DNA from: Pseudomonas sp. TH15
GTDB taxonomy: Bacteria > Pseudomonadota > Gammaproteobacteria > Pseudomonadales > Pseudomonadaceae
Reading direction: 5' to 3'
DNA length: 64,000 nucleotides
Assembly: GCF_016651105.1 (NCBI RefSeq)
Contig: NZ_JAEKEL010000001.1
Coordinates: 4,826,001 to 4,890,000 of the forward strand
The notes under the pieces are model-generated. The model did no database searches and had not been told where the DNA came from. It was given only the letters and a program-made list of their open reading frames with translations. Positions 1 through 8,374 of this stretch are shown piece by piece; the stretch's first letter is position 1; each line of letters starts with the position of its first letter. The translations under genes were made by a program, and so were the position numbers.

Positions 1-633
1 AATGTGGTGAAGAACGATCACGACGCCACGATCAAGATGCTGGGCGTGGTCCGCGACATCACCGAAGAAAAGGCGTCCGCCAGTTACCTGCAACACCTGG
101 CCCATTACGACCCGCTGACCGGCCTGCCCAATCGCCTGGTGCTCGAAGAGCGCCTGTCCGAGGCACTGGAACAGGCACGCATCAGCGCCACACGGGTGGC
201 GCTGGTGTTTGTCGACCTCAATGGTTTCAAGGCAATCAACGACCATTACGGCCACGCGGCTGGCGACCGGGTGCTGGTCACCACCGCCACGCGACTCAAG
301 AGAATCCTGCGCTCAACCGACACCGTCGCGCGGATTGGCGGCGACGAATTCGTGGTGATCCTCCAAGGCCTGCCGCAAGGCATCAACCTGCAAGATGAAG
401 CCCGCAGCATCTGCCAGAAAATCTTCGTCGAACTCTCACCGCCAGTGACGATTGGCAATGATCAACGACACATCGGCACCAGCCTTGGGGTCGCGGTGTT
501 CCCGGATCATGCGCCGAGCATGGATCGGCTGATTCATATTGCGGATCTGGCGATGTATGAGGCGAAACGCAGTGGGAATAATCAGTATCGGTTGGGCGGT
601 GGGCAGGTTCTGAGTCACAGCCGAATGGAGTGA
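1..633 (+). CDS. GGDEF diguanylate cyclase, C-terminal part (5' end outside window)
   Basis: The reading frame is open from the left edge, so this is the C-terminal 210 residues or so of a longer protein. The first residues (GVVRDITEEK) look like the end of a PAS/PAC sensor domain. A full GGDEF domain follows: DPLTGLPNR, then the active-site loop ARIGGDEFVV. An RSTD sequence lies five residues before GGDEF, matching the RxxD inhibitory site, so product inhibition by c-di-GMP is likely. Known role of the family: making c-di-GMP from two GTP. An EAL domain is absent after GGDEF; the protein ends at the TGA at 631-633. What the sensor part binds cannot be seen. Confidence 0.9.
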   Translation, partial: NVVKNDHDATIKMLGVVRDITEEKASASYLQHLAHYDPLTGLPNRLVLEERLSEALEQARISATRVALVFVDLNGFKAINDHYGHAAGDRVLVTTATRLKRILRSTDTVARIGGDEFVVILQGLPQGINLQDEARSICQKIFVELSPPVTIGNDQRHIGTSLGVAVFPDHAPSMDRLIHIADLAMYEAKRSGNNQYRLGGGQVLSHSRME

Positions 634-635
634 GG

Positions 636-1100
636 TCAGCCAGCTGTCTTGCCAAACACAACGCCGTTGAAGGTGTGAGTGCAGCACTGACAACTCGGCG
701 TCATGTCAGCGGCTTTCAATTCGGGATTGACGATTTGCAGAAGGTTTTGCTCATCGACGTACAGGCCATTGAAGTAGCTCGACTCACCCAACCGGACGAT
801 GTCACTGCGCTCATCTTCCTGAATGGCAACCATCCAGAACAGCGGATCGGGACAATCGAGGCGCGACAACGCTTCACTGAATATCTGATTCCAATGACCA
901 CCCACCCTGGACAATAAGAAACGGAACAATGGCGTGTAATCCAGTCCGTATCGTTTGCCGGAATGCATCGAACCTCGCGATGCTTCGCGGCGGCTCTCGC
1001 TCTTGGTATTTCGTTGATCGCGGTAATGCGCGACCGACTCATTACGTCGCACACCCCAGGTGCGCGTGTTGACTTTGCGGTAAAGCGGCTTCTTGTCCAA
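636..1100 (-). CDS. Uncharacterised 154-residue protein
   Basis: I do not recognise a family. The frame is protein-like: a basic N-terminal third with many Arg, Ser and His, then a more ordered part (GLDYTPLFRFLLSRVGGHWN), and a Cys/His cluster near the end (CQCCTHTF) that could bind a metal. Start chosen is TTG at 1098-1100 because AGGAG sits seven bases upstream; no in-frame ATG fits as well. It is convergent with the upstream GGDEF gene, with only two bases between the stop codons. No signal peptide or membrane segment. Function unknown. Confidence 0.6.
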   Translation of the reverse strand: MDKKPLYRKVNTRTWGVRRNESVAHYRDQRNTKSESRREASRGSMHSGKRYGLDYTPLFRFLLSRVGGHWNQIFSEALSRLDCPDPLFWMVAIQEDERSDIVRLGESSYFNGLYVDEQNLLQIVNPELKAADMTPSCQCCTHTFNGVVFGKTAG

Positions 1101-1199
1101 CCCATTGCTCCTGACATCCGGTCACTCGAGACGCCCACGGGTTTTACCCGAATGGCGCTCGATCGCAATCAACCGTCCATGGCTAATTATTGCCGGGGT

Positions 1200-1505
1200 T
1201 TAACGCGGGACTGGTTTCATCTCGACAATGGTGCCGTTGGTGATCATCACCATGACGTATTGGTCATTGATCTGCACCCACTGCGCCTGATCGACCGGTT
1301 TTTTCAGGCCTTTGGCTTTCCAGTCGAGGGCTTTTTCGCTGCGTTGATAAATATCCGGGGCGCGGTCGTTGACCTTCAATTCGCGGTCGCTGACCGGGGA
1401 TTGTACGGTAGGATCGCTTGAGGTTTGCGCCGCTTGAACAAGTGGGCTGATCCCGGCAATGCCGGCAACGAGGGCCAGGCTGGCGATTAGGGTTTTGCTG
1501 TTCAT
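1200..1505 (-). CDS. RcnB-like small periplasmic protein
   Basis: 101 residues with a clear signal peptide ending near VQA at about residue 25. The C-terminal part (GLKKPVDQAQWVQINDQYV, then VMVMITNGTIVEM) has the layout of RcnB-family proteins, in which a short beta hairpin of the form WVQINDQYVMV ends the protein. RcnB in E. coli is a periplasmic factor in nickel/cobalt homeostasis, but most family members have no proven role and no rcnA exporter is next to it here. So periplasmic location is well supported; a metal role is only inferred from the family. Confidence 0.65.
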   Translation of the reverse strand: MNSKTLIASLALVAGIAGISPLVQAAQTSSDPTVQSPVSDRELKVNDRAPDIYQRSEKALDWKAKGLKKPVDQAQWVQINDQYVMVMITNGTIVEMKPVPR

Positions 1506-1684
1506 CGGTGAACCTCCATTGATGTGTGATACCTGAACTCCGACTGCGCGGCTCGGGAATCATTCCTTGTTTTTTGTGCCGGTTGGCTGGGGGATTGTAG
1601 TCGTCTGCCGGGCCGCCATCGCTGGCAAGCCAGCGCCCACAAGATTTTCATGTGAGCGCAAATTTCACCCACACCACAAAACCT

Positions 1685-1774
1685 GTAGGAGCCGAGCTTG
1701 CTCGCGAAGGCGTCGACACATCCAACATATTGATCGTCTGAGACAACGCTTTCGCGAGCAAGCTCGGCGCCTGC
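1685..1774. repeat. REP pair, family A (GTAGGAGCxxAGCTTGCTCGCGA type)
   Basis: Two inverted copies of the Pseudomonas REP sequence (GTAGGAGCCGAGCTTGCTCG and its complement CGAGCAAGCTCGGCGCCTGC) flank about 45 bases of unique DNA. The transcript can fold into a long hairpin. It lies in the 426-base gap between the RcnB-like gene and the MFS gene; the rest of the gap (1506-1684, 1775-1931) shows no gene. Confidence 0.85.
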
Positions 1775-1931
1775 AAAAAGCAAGCGTCGGGCGCATTGAT
1801 CCGCTTCACGCATCAATGCATGCCAACTATGCAATTAACATATCGATCCCCCTGTTCCACTATCCGCGCCAATAAGAACCGTGCGCTGCCCCCACGCGGC
1901 GCACGTCATAAAAGCGGTGGAGTACACGTCA

Positions 1932-3224
1932 ATGACAGCATCAATCCCTTCCGGGCGTTCTCACGCCGGTTCGATTTTCCGGGTGACCTCCGGCAACTTC
2001 CTCGAACAGTTCGACTTCTTCCTTTTCGGCTTCTACGCCACCCAGATCGCCGCCGTGTTCTTCCCGGCCAGCAGTGAATTTGCCTCGCTGATGATGACTT
2101 TCGCGGTGTTCGGCGCCGGGTTCCTGATGCGCCCGCTCGGCGCTGTGGTGCTGGGCGCTTACATCGATGATGTGGGCCGGCGCAAAGGCTTGATCGTCAC
2201 GCTGTCGATCATGGCCAGCGGCACGATTCTGATTGTGCTGGTGCCCGGATACGAAACCATCGGACTGTTTGCACCGGCCCTCGTGTTGATTGGCCGCTTA
2301 CTGCAAGGTTTCTCGGCCGGTGCGGAAATGGGTGGCGTCTCGGTGTACCTCTCGGAGATTGCCACGCCGGGCAACAAGGGCTTTTTCACCAGTTGGCAGT
2401 CGGCCAGCCAGCAAGTGGCGATCATTGTCGCGGCAGCGCTGGGCTATGGGCTGAACCAATGGATGGCGCCGACGATGATTGCCGATTGGGGCTGGCGGAT
2501 TCCGTTTTTCGTTGGCTGCATGATCGTGCCGTTCATCTTTTTCCTGCGCCGCAACTTGGAAGAAACCGCCGAGTTCGCTGCGCGCAAACACCGCCCGAGC
2601 ATGGGCGAAGTGTTCCGCACCCTGGCGCAGAACTGGGGCATCGTGCTCGGCGGGATGATGATGGTCGCCCTGACCACCACCGCGTTTTACCTGATCACCG
2701 TGTACGCGCCGACCTTCGGCAAAACCGTGCTGCACTTGAGCACCTCCGATGCGTTGCTGGTGACGTTACTGGTGGGTGTTTCGAACTTCTTCTGGCTGCC
2801 GATTGGCGGCGCCTTGTCCGACCGTATCGGCCGGCGCCCGGTGCTGATTGCCATGTCGCTGCTGACCCTGTCCACGGCCTATCCGGCGCTGACTTATCTG
2901 GTGAACGCACCGAGTTTCACCAACATGCTGCTGGTGTTGCTGTGGCTGTCGTTCATCTATGGCTTGTACAACGGCGCGATGGTCGCCGCCCTCACCGAAA
3001 TCATGCCGGTGGAAGTGCGGGTCGCCGGGTTCTCGTTGGCGTATAGCCTGGCCACGGCGGTGTTCGGTGGTTTCACTCCGGCGATGTCGACGTTGCTGAT
3101 CCAGTACACCGGCGACAAGGCTGCACCGGGTTACTGGATGAGTTTTGCCGCGCTCTGCGCGTTGTGCGCGACGCTGTTTCTCTATCGCCGCTCCACCGGT
3201 CGCCTGCAACCCGCCGTGTCGTGA
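1932..3224 (+). CDS. MFS citrate/tricarballylate-type proton symporter
   Basis: 430 residues, 12 predicted membrane segments, metabolite:H+ symporter family. The N-terminus (RVTSGNFLEQFDFFLFGFYA) is nearly the signature stretch of CitA/TcuC transporters. The two MFS loop motifs are present: GAYIDDVGRRKG after helix 2 and GALSDRIGRRPV after helix 8. Start ATG 1932 has GGTGGAG upstream; the frame is open further upstream but lacks a good start. Family role: uptake of citrate, tricarballylate or similar tricarboxylates with protons. The following gene encodes a periplasmic binding protein 27 bases downstream, which is unusual for an MFS carrier. The exact substrate is not readable. Confidence 0.88.
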   Translation: MTASIPSGRSHAGSIFRVTSGNFLEQFDFFLFGFYATQIAAVFFPASSEFASLMMTFAVFGAGFLMRPLGAVVLGAYIDDVGRRKGLIVTLSIMASGTILIVLVPGYETIGLFAPALVLIGRLLQGFSAGAEMGGVSVYLSEIATPGNKGFFTSWQSASQQVAIIVAAALGYGLNQWMAPTMIADWGWRIPFFVGCMIVPFIFFLRRNLEETAEFAARKHRPSMGEVFRTLAQNWGIVLGGMMMVALTTTAFYLITVYAPTFGKTVLHLSTSDALLVTLLVGVSNFFWLPIGGALSDRIGRRPVLIAMSLLTLSTAYPALTYLVNAPSFTNMLLVLLWLSFIYGLYNGAMVAALTEIMPVEVRVAGFSLAYSLATAVFGGFTPAMSTLLIQYTGDKAAPGYWMSFAALCALCATLFLYRRSTGRLQPAVS

Positions 3225-3251
3225 TTGACCTTTGACTGCGAGAAATAATCG

Positions 3252-4022
3252 ATGAAAAAGCTTTTCAGCTATGCAGCGCTGGTCCTGATCGCCAGTTTGA
3301 GCACCGTCGCCCAAGCCGAAGAAATCCGTGTGATGACGTCCGGCGGCTTCACCGCTGCCTACAAAATCCTCGGCCCGGAATTCGCCGCATCCACCGGCAA
3401 CACCCTGCACACCGACCTCGGCCCATCGATGGGTAAGGCGCCCGAAGCGATCCCCAATCGCCTGGCTCGCGGTGAAAAAGCCGATGTGGTGATCATGGTC
3501 GGCTACGCGCTGGACGACCTGATCAAACAAGGCAAAGTCGACCCGGCTTCACGGGTGGAACTGGCGGATTCGCGGATTGGCCTGGTGGTGCGCGAAGGCG
3601 CAGCGAAACCGGACATCAGTTCGGTCGAGGCTTTGAAAAAGACCCTGCTCGACGCCAAGTCGGTGGCCTATTCCGATAGCGCCAGCGGTGTGTACATCGA
3701 GGAGCAGTTGTTCAAGAATTTGGGCATCGAAGAGCAGCTCAAGCCGAAGTCGAAGATGATCCCGAAAATCCCCGTGGGCTCGGTGGTTGCGACCGGCGAC
3801 TATCAACTGGGCTTCCAGCAGGTCAGCGAATTGTTGCCGGTGCCGGGGGTGAGTTTTGTGGCGAAGATTCCGGAGTCGGTGCAATCGGTGACCCGTTTCG
3901 CCGCCGGCATTCCGGTGGGCGCGCAACACCCGGCCGAGGCGAAAGCCTTGCTGGACTACCTGGCCTCCCCGGCCGTTCAACCGCAGGTGCAAGCCACCGG
4001 GCTGGACTCGGTCAGCCGCTGA
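3252..4022 (+). CDS. ModA-like periplasmic substrate-binding protein
   Basis: 256 residues with a signal peptide cut after AQA (about residue 22). The fold is that of class II binding proteins of the molybdate/tungstate ModA type (EIRVMTSGGFTAAYKILGPE at the start of the mature part; SGVYIEEQLFKNLGI in the middle). There are no ABC permease or ATPase genes nearby; instead the partner gene is an MFS symporter. This suggests it binds an organic acid or acts as a sensor and not as part of a molybdate importer, but that is inference. It ends 11 bases inside the convergent LysR gene. Confidence 0.8.
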   Translation: MKKLFSYAALVLIASLSTVAQAEEIRVMTSGGFTAAYKILGPEFAASTGNTLHTDLGPSMGKAPEAIPNRLARGEKADVVIMVGYALDDLIKQGKVDPASRVELADSRIGLVVREGAAKPDISSVEALKKTLLDAKSVAYSDSASGVYIEEQLFKNLGIEEQLKPKSKMIPKIPVGSVVATGDYQLGFQQVSELLPVPGVSFVAKIPESVQSVTRFAAGIPVGAQHPAEAKALLDYLASPAVQPQVQATGLDSVSR

Positions 4023-4926
4023 CCGCTGGCGGCTGGACTTTCATTGCCACCACCAGCCTTTCCAGTTCCAAGGCTGCCGGAGTCAACGTGCGACCCCGGC
4101 GCTTCAGTAGCCCGACACTGCGCATCACCAATGGATCGGTCAGCGGTACCCGGGTCAGAATCGGGTGATCTTCCGCTGGCATCGCCATCATCGGCACTGC
4201 CGCCACGCCCAGCCCAGCTTCCACCAGCCCGATCATCGTCGTGACGTGACGGGTTTCGCAGATGCTCGGCCGCTGCGGCACTACGCCGGCGAGCGCTTGA
4301 TCGAGCAAAAAACGGTTGCCCGAAGTCTTGTCGAGCGAGATGTAGTCCTGCTGGTAAAACTCATCCCATGTCACGCTGCTGCGCCCGGCCAACGGGTGAT
4401 CGCGCCGACAGGCCACCACGTAGCCCTCTTGCACCAGCGGTTCGAAGTCGACTTTGGCATCCTGCGTACCGAGGAAACTCAAACCGAAATCCGCCTCGCC
4501 GTTGACCACCGCGCTGAGCACGTCATGGGCGCTGGAATCGAGGACCTTGACCTTGATCCGGGGAAATTGCCGGTGGTAATGAGCGATCACCCGCGGCATA
4601 AAGTAGTACGCCGCCGACGGCACGCAGGCGACGGTGACATGCCCGAGCCGGGTTGAGGCGACTTCGCTGATGCCCAGCAGCGCCACGTCCAGATCGTCCA
4701 GCAATCGCTCGACGCTGGGGATGAAACCACGCCCGGCCTGGGTCAGGCTGACCTTGCGGGTGGTGCGCTCGAACAGCTTCACGCCGAGGGCGTCTTCAAG
4801 CTTTTCAATACGTCGGCTCAAGGCCGGTTGGGAGATGCGCACCGTATCGGCAGCCTTGCGAAAACTGCCCTGCTCAACCACGGCGCGGAAGGCTTGCAGA
4901 TCGTTCAGGTCGAAGTTGATGGCCAT
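4012..4926 (-). CDS. LysR-family transcriptional regulator
   Basis: 304 residues. The N-terminal winged helix-turn-helix is typical (FRKAADTVRISQPALSRRIE, about residues 22-41), followed by a LysR effector-binding domain (from about 92 to 297). Its 3' end overlaps the 3' end of the binding-protein gene by 11 bases (tail to tail). It probably controls the symporter/binding-protein pair, since it is the only regulator beside it, but it is not divergent from it, which is unusual for LysR targets. Effector unknown. Confidence 0.88.
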   Translation of the reverse strand: MAINFDLNDLQAFRAVVEQGSFRKAADTVRISQPALSRRIEKLEDALGVKLFERTTRKVSLTQAGRGFIPSVERLLDDLDVALLGISEVASTRLGHVTVACVPSAAYYFMPRVIAHYHRQFPRIKVKVLDSSAHDVLSAVVNGEADFGLSFLGTQDAKVDFEPLVQEGYVVACRRDHPLAGRSSVTWDEFYQQDYISLDKTSGNRFLLDQALAGVVPQRPSICETRHVTTMIGLVEAGLGVAAVPMMAMPAEDHPILTRVPLTDPLVMRSVGLLKRRGRTLTPAALELERLVVAMKVQPPAVSG

Positions 4927-5010
4927 GGTCGGTCTCGAAATGATTGATTCGCTGTCGCTATCAATGTAACCAATTGATGCGATATTTTACAGAAACGATG
5001 AAAATCCCCT

Positions 5011-5108
5011 GTAGGAGCTGCCGCAGGCTGCGATCTTCTGATCTTGATTCTGTGAAATCGAACACACGATCAAAAGATCGCAGCCTCGTTGCACTCGTCA
5101 GCTCCTAC
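5011..5108. repeat. Interspersed inverted repeat, family B (GTAGGAGCTGCCGCAGGCTGCGATC)
   Basis: Two inverted arms, GTAGGAGCTGCCGCAGGCTG and its complement, enclose about 30 bases with GATCTTxTGATC-like edges. The second arm is altered (CGTTGCACTCGTCAGCTCC). It lies between the LysR gene and the antiporter gene, upstream of the latter's ribosome binding site. Confidence 0.85.
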
Positions 5109-5187
5109 TGGGATCTTCGGTGGATCTGGAAACGATGCAGCCTTTATCCTTGCTTCCCCCGCCGTACCGAGTCTATGGAGTTTCGCC

Positions 5188-6996
5188 ATGCCCCATGAAG
5201 GCAACCTGTTGCAAGCCGCTGTCGTGTTTTTGTTCGCGGCGGTGCTCACCGTGCCGTTGGCCAAACGTCTGCAATTAGGCGCTGTGCTGGGTTATCTGTT
5301 TGCCGGGGTGATCATCGGGCCGTCGGTGCTGGGCTTGATCGGCAACCCGCAAAGCGTCAGCCATATCTCCGAACTTGGGGTGGTGTTGCTGCTGTTTATC
5401 ATTGGCCTGGAGCTGTCGCCGCGACGTTTGTGGGTGATGCGTAAATCGGTGTTTGGCGTCGGTCTGGCGCAGGTGCTGCTGACCGGTTCGGTGATTGGTG
5501 TGCTGGCGTTGTTCGTGTTCGGCCAGTCGCTGAACAGCGCGATGGTGTTGGGCCTGGGTCTGGCGTTGTCGTCCACCGCGTTCGGCCTGCAAAGCCTGGC
5601 CGAGCGCAAGGAACTGACCAGCCCCCACGGGCGGCTGGCGTTTGCAATTCTGCTGTTCCAGGACATCGCCGCGATCCCGTTGATCGCCATGGTGCCGTTG
5701 CTGGCCGGCGGTGATCACACCACCAGTGCCGCTGAAGATCTGAATCACGGTTTGCGGGTGCTGGGCAGTATCGCGGTGGTGGTGATCGGCGGGCGTTACC
5801 TGCTGCGGCCGGTGTTCCGGGTGGTGGCCAAGACAGGTCTGCCGGAAGTGTCCACCGCCACCGCGTTGCTGGTAGTGATCGGCACAGCGTGGTTGATGGA
5901 CTTGGTCGGCGTCTCGATGGCGCTGGGCGCGTTCCTTGCCGGTTTGCTGCTGGCGGACTCCGAATACCGTCATGAGCTGGAAGCGCAGATCGAACCGTTC
6001 AAGGGCCTGTTGCTGGGGTTGTTCTTCATTAGCGTCGGTATGGGCGCCAACCTGAGTCTGCTGTTGAGCGCGCCGATCACGGTGCTGGGGCTGACTTTGT
6101 TGCTGATCGCGATCAAGCTGCCGCTGCTGTTTGTCGTTGGTCGCCTCGCCGGTGGATTGGGCAGGGTCAGTGCGATTCGTCTCGGCATCGTGCTCGCGGC
6201 CGGTGGTGAATTTGCGTTTGTGGTGTTCAAGATCGGTCGCGACCAAGGCTTGTTCGAGCCGCGCCTGTACGACTTGCTGGTGCTGACAATCACCCTGTCC
6301 ATGGCAGTGACGCCGCTGCTGTTGCTGCTCTGCGCGCGGCTGTATTCGCCCAAGGTGCAACCGGTGGTGGTGCCAGAGAAATTCCGCGAAATCGACACCG
6401 ATGCGCCACGTGTGGTGATCGCCGGCATGGGCCGGATGGGCCAGATCGTTGCACGGATTTTGCGCGCGCAGAACATCAAGTTCGTGGCGCTGGATACATC
6501 GGTGGAAACCATCGAACTGTCCCGCAGTTTCGGCGGCGTGCCGGTGTTCTACGGCGACCCGATGCGCCCGGAAATTCTCAGCGCGGCCAAGGTTGAGCAG
6601 GCGGAATATTTCATCATCGCCACCGATGATCCGGACACCAACATCAAGACTGCGGAGGTGGTGCACCGTTTGTATCCGCACATCAAAATCATCGCCCGGG
6701 CGCGTAACCGTCAGCACGTTCACCGCTTGGTCGACCTGGGTGCCGAGGCGATTCGGGAAACCTACTATTCCAGCCTGGAAATGAGCCGGCGGACGCTGGT
6801 TGGCCTCGGGCTGACCCAGGCACAGGCCGATGCGCGGATCAAACGCTTCAAGCATCACGATGAACAGGTGCTCGAGGCGCAGCATGCGGTTTATGACGAT
6901 GCGGCGAAGGTCTTGCAGACGGCGCAGGAAGCCCGGGCGGAGCTGGCGCGGTTGTTCGAGTCCGATCAGCTCGAAGAAGAATCCCGCAGAACCTGA
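5188..6996 (+). CDS. KefB/KefC-type cation:proton antiporter with RCK domain
   Basis: 602 residues, the usual size of CPA2 antiporters. Residues about 5-385 form a Na+/H+-exchanger domain with about 12 membrane helices (for example LGYLFAGVIIGPSVLGL, and VVLLLFIIGLELSPRRLW). A TrkA-N/RCK nucleotide-binding domain follows, starting VVIAGMGRMGQIVARIL. The last 60 residues are charged and helical. Start ATG 5188 was chosen because TATGGAG lies seven bases upstream. Family role: glutathione-gated or general K+ efflux in exchange for H+. No kefF/kefG partner gene is adjacent, so glutathione gating is uncertain. Confidence 0.9.
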   Translation: MPHEGNLLQAAVVFLFAAVLTVPLAKRLQLGAVLGYLFAGVIIGPSVLGLIGNPQSVSHISELGVVLLLFIIGLELSPRRLWVMRKSVFGVGLAQVLLTGSVIGVLALFVFGQSLNSAMVLGLGLALSSTAFGLQSLAERKELTSPHGRLAFAILLFQDIAAIPLIAMVPLLAGGDHTTSAAEDLNHGLRVLGSIAVVVIGGRYLLRPVFRVVAKTGLPEVSTATALLVVIGTAWLMDLVGVSMALGAFLAGLLLADSEYRHELEAQIEPFKGLLLGLFFISVGMGANLSLLLSAPITVLGLTLLLIAIKLPLLFVVGRLAGGLGRVSAIRLGIVLAAGGEFAFVVFKIGRDQGLFEPRLYDLLVLTITLSMAVTPLLLLLCARLYSPKVQPVVVPEKFREIDTDAPRVVIAGMGRMGQIVARILRAQNIKFVALDTSVETIELSRSFGGVPVFYGDPMRPEILSAAKVEQAEYFIIATDDPDTNIKTAEVVHRLYPHIKIIARARNRQHVHRLVDLGAEAIRETYYSSLEMSRRTLVGLGLTQAQADARIKRFKHHDEQVLEAQHAVYDDAAKVLQTAQEARAELARLFESDQLEEESRRT

Positions 6997-7015
6997 GCCA
7001 CACACAAAACTCCAT

Positions 7016-7102
7016 GTGGGAGCGAGCCTGCTCGCGAAAGCGGTGTGTCAGTCAACACATTCAGGACTGACAAATTGCCATCGCGAGCAGGCTCGCTCCC
7101 AC
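7016..7102. repeat. REP pair, family A
   Basis: GTGGGAGCGAGCCTGCTCGC and its complement GCGAGCAGGCTCGCTCCCAC enclose about 43 bases. It sits between the converging 3' ends of the antiporter gene and hcnC and may serve as a transcription barrier or mRNA 3' protector. Confidence 0.88.
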
Positions 7103-7114
7103 AGGGGATCTGAG

Positions 7115-8374
7115 TCAAGCAGGCTCTAGCGTGCGCTCTGGTTTGACCGGGGCCACTTCGAAGCGGTCCGCCAGGAACGGAGTGATGTCCAGCGGCAACG
7201 GCTCGTCGTTCACCAGTTTATCCAGCAGCACCCCGGTAATCGCCGACGTCAGGATGCCGGTGCGGAAATGCCCACAAGCATTGAGATACCCTTGCACCCC
7301 TTTCATCGGCCCAAGAATCGGCAGTTCATCCGGTGACCCCGGTCGCAACCCGGCCCAGGTACGCTTGAGATTCACGTCCGCCAACTCCGGAATGCAGCGC
7401 ACGGCGCCTTGCACCAATCCAGCAATCTCCGGGTAGGTGGTGGTGACGTCGAAGCCTTTGTCCTCGGTGGTGCTGCCGATCAGGATCTCGCCGTTGTCCT
7501 TCTGCGCCACGTAGCAATCGCTGGTGGTCAGGCAGCCACGCAGGATCTTCGGCATGCGCTCGGTCAGCAGGATCTGGCCCTTCACCGGGCTCACCGGAAT
7601 GCGAATGCCGGTAGCCTGTTCACTCAAGTCTGCAGCCCAGGCGCCCGCCGCGTTGATCAGGGTGTTGCAATGAAACACCCCGGCCTCGGCGGTTTGCACG
7701 CCGGTGACTCGCGAGCCGTGGTGCAACACGCCGGTGACGTTGGTGTTGAAGTACATGTCCACGCCGTTCTGCCGCGCGCCTTCGGTATAGGCGTCGGCCA
7801 GGCGGAACGGGCTGACCTGATGGTCGCAGAGAAACTCCAGCGCCCCCCTCGCCTCATGGCTGACGGCGGGTTCGGCTTCGCGCAGTGCGGCTTGATCGAG
7901 CCAGCGCACCTGATCCGCCAGGTGCGGAATGCAGGCGACGATGTGCTCGGCGTAGAGCCGGTCTTCATCGTCGTAGATCACGAACTTCAGCCCGGTCTTC
8001 TCGAACTTGAAGTCCATGCCGTGGTTGTCCTGCAATTCTTTGTGCAGCGCCGGGTACATGGCGTTGGACTGCAAGGCGAAATCGAAGAACGACTGCGGCA
8101 GGATGTGCGGCGTGCTGGAGTCGACCACCACGGCTGAACCGTGGGCTTCACGCTTGCGGTTGGCTGACATCATCCGAAAGAAGATCACCCCGCAGCCCAG
8201 CCCGACTGATTCACCGATGGCCCACAAACCGCCGGCCGATGCCCGGGTCGCGTTGCCCGGTCGCTTGAAGTCGATCAACGCGACCTTAAGGTCTTTGCGC
8301 TTGGACAGTTGATAGGCGCAGGACGCCCCGATCACGCCGCCGCCGGCAATGACCACGTCATAGAACTTACTCAT
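7115..8374 (-). CDS. hcnC: Hydrogen cyanide synthase subunit HcnC
   Basis: 419 residues, the usual length of HcnC. It starts with a Rossmann FAD motif (VVIAGGGVIGASCAYQLSKR) and has the DAO-family fold; the stretch ASAGGLWAIGESVGLGCGVI and the ending GYLNACGHFRTGILTSAITG are characteristic of HcnC. With HcnA and HcnB it forms the membrane-linked cyanide synthase that oxidises glycine to HCN and CO2. It is last in the operon and overlaps hcnB by eight bases. Related enzymes such as D-amino acid or hydroxyproline dehydrogenases were considered, but the three-gene order and the close match of my recalled HcnC sequence favour HcnC. Confidence 0.95.
   Translation of the reverse strand: MSKFYDVVIAGGGVIGASCAYQLSKRKDLKVALIDFKRPGNATRASAGGLWAIGESVGLGCGVIFFRMMSANRKREAHGSAVVVDSSTPHILPQSFFDFALQSNAMYPALHKELQDNHGMDFKFEKTGLKFVIYDDEDRLYAEHIVACIPHLADQVRWLDQAALREAEPAVSHEARGALEFLCDHQVSPFRLADAYTEGARQNGVDMYFNTNVTGVLHHGSRVTGVQTAEAGVFHCNTLINAAGAWAADLSEQATGIRIPVSPVKGQILLTERMPKILRGCLTTSDCYVAQKDNGEILIGSTTEDKGFDVTTTYPEIAGLVQGAVRCIPELADVNLKRTWAGLRPGSPDELPILGPMKGVQGYLNACGHFRTGILTSAITGVLLDKLVNDEPLPLDITPFLADRFEVAPVKPERTLEPA

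Noticed and set aside
3252..4022. Molybdate transporter component
   Set aside because: The fold is ModA-like, but no modB or modC is near and the adjacent partner gene is an MFS symporter.
5275..7005. Long frame on the minus strand across the antiporter gene
   Set aside because: It mirrors the real gene on the plus strand; the codon pattern, RCK motifs and membrane helices are all on the plus strand, and the antisense product is rich in Gln, His and Arg as expected from a GC-rich shadow.
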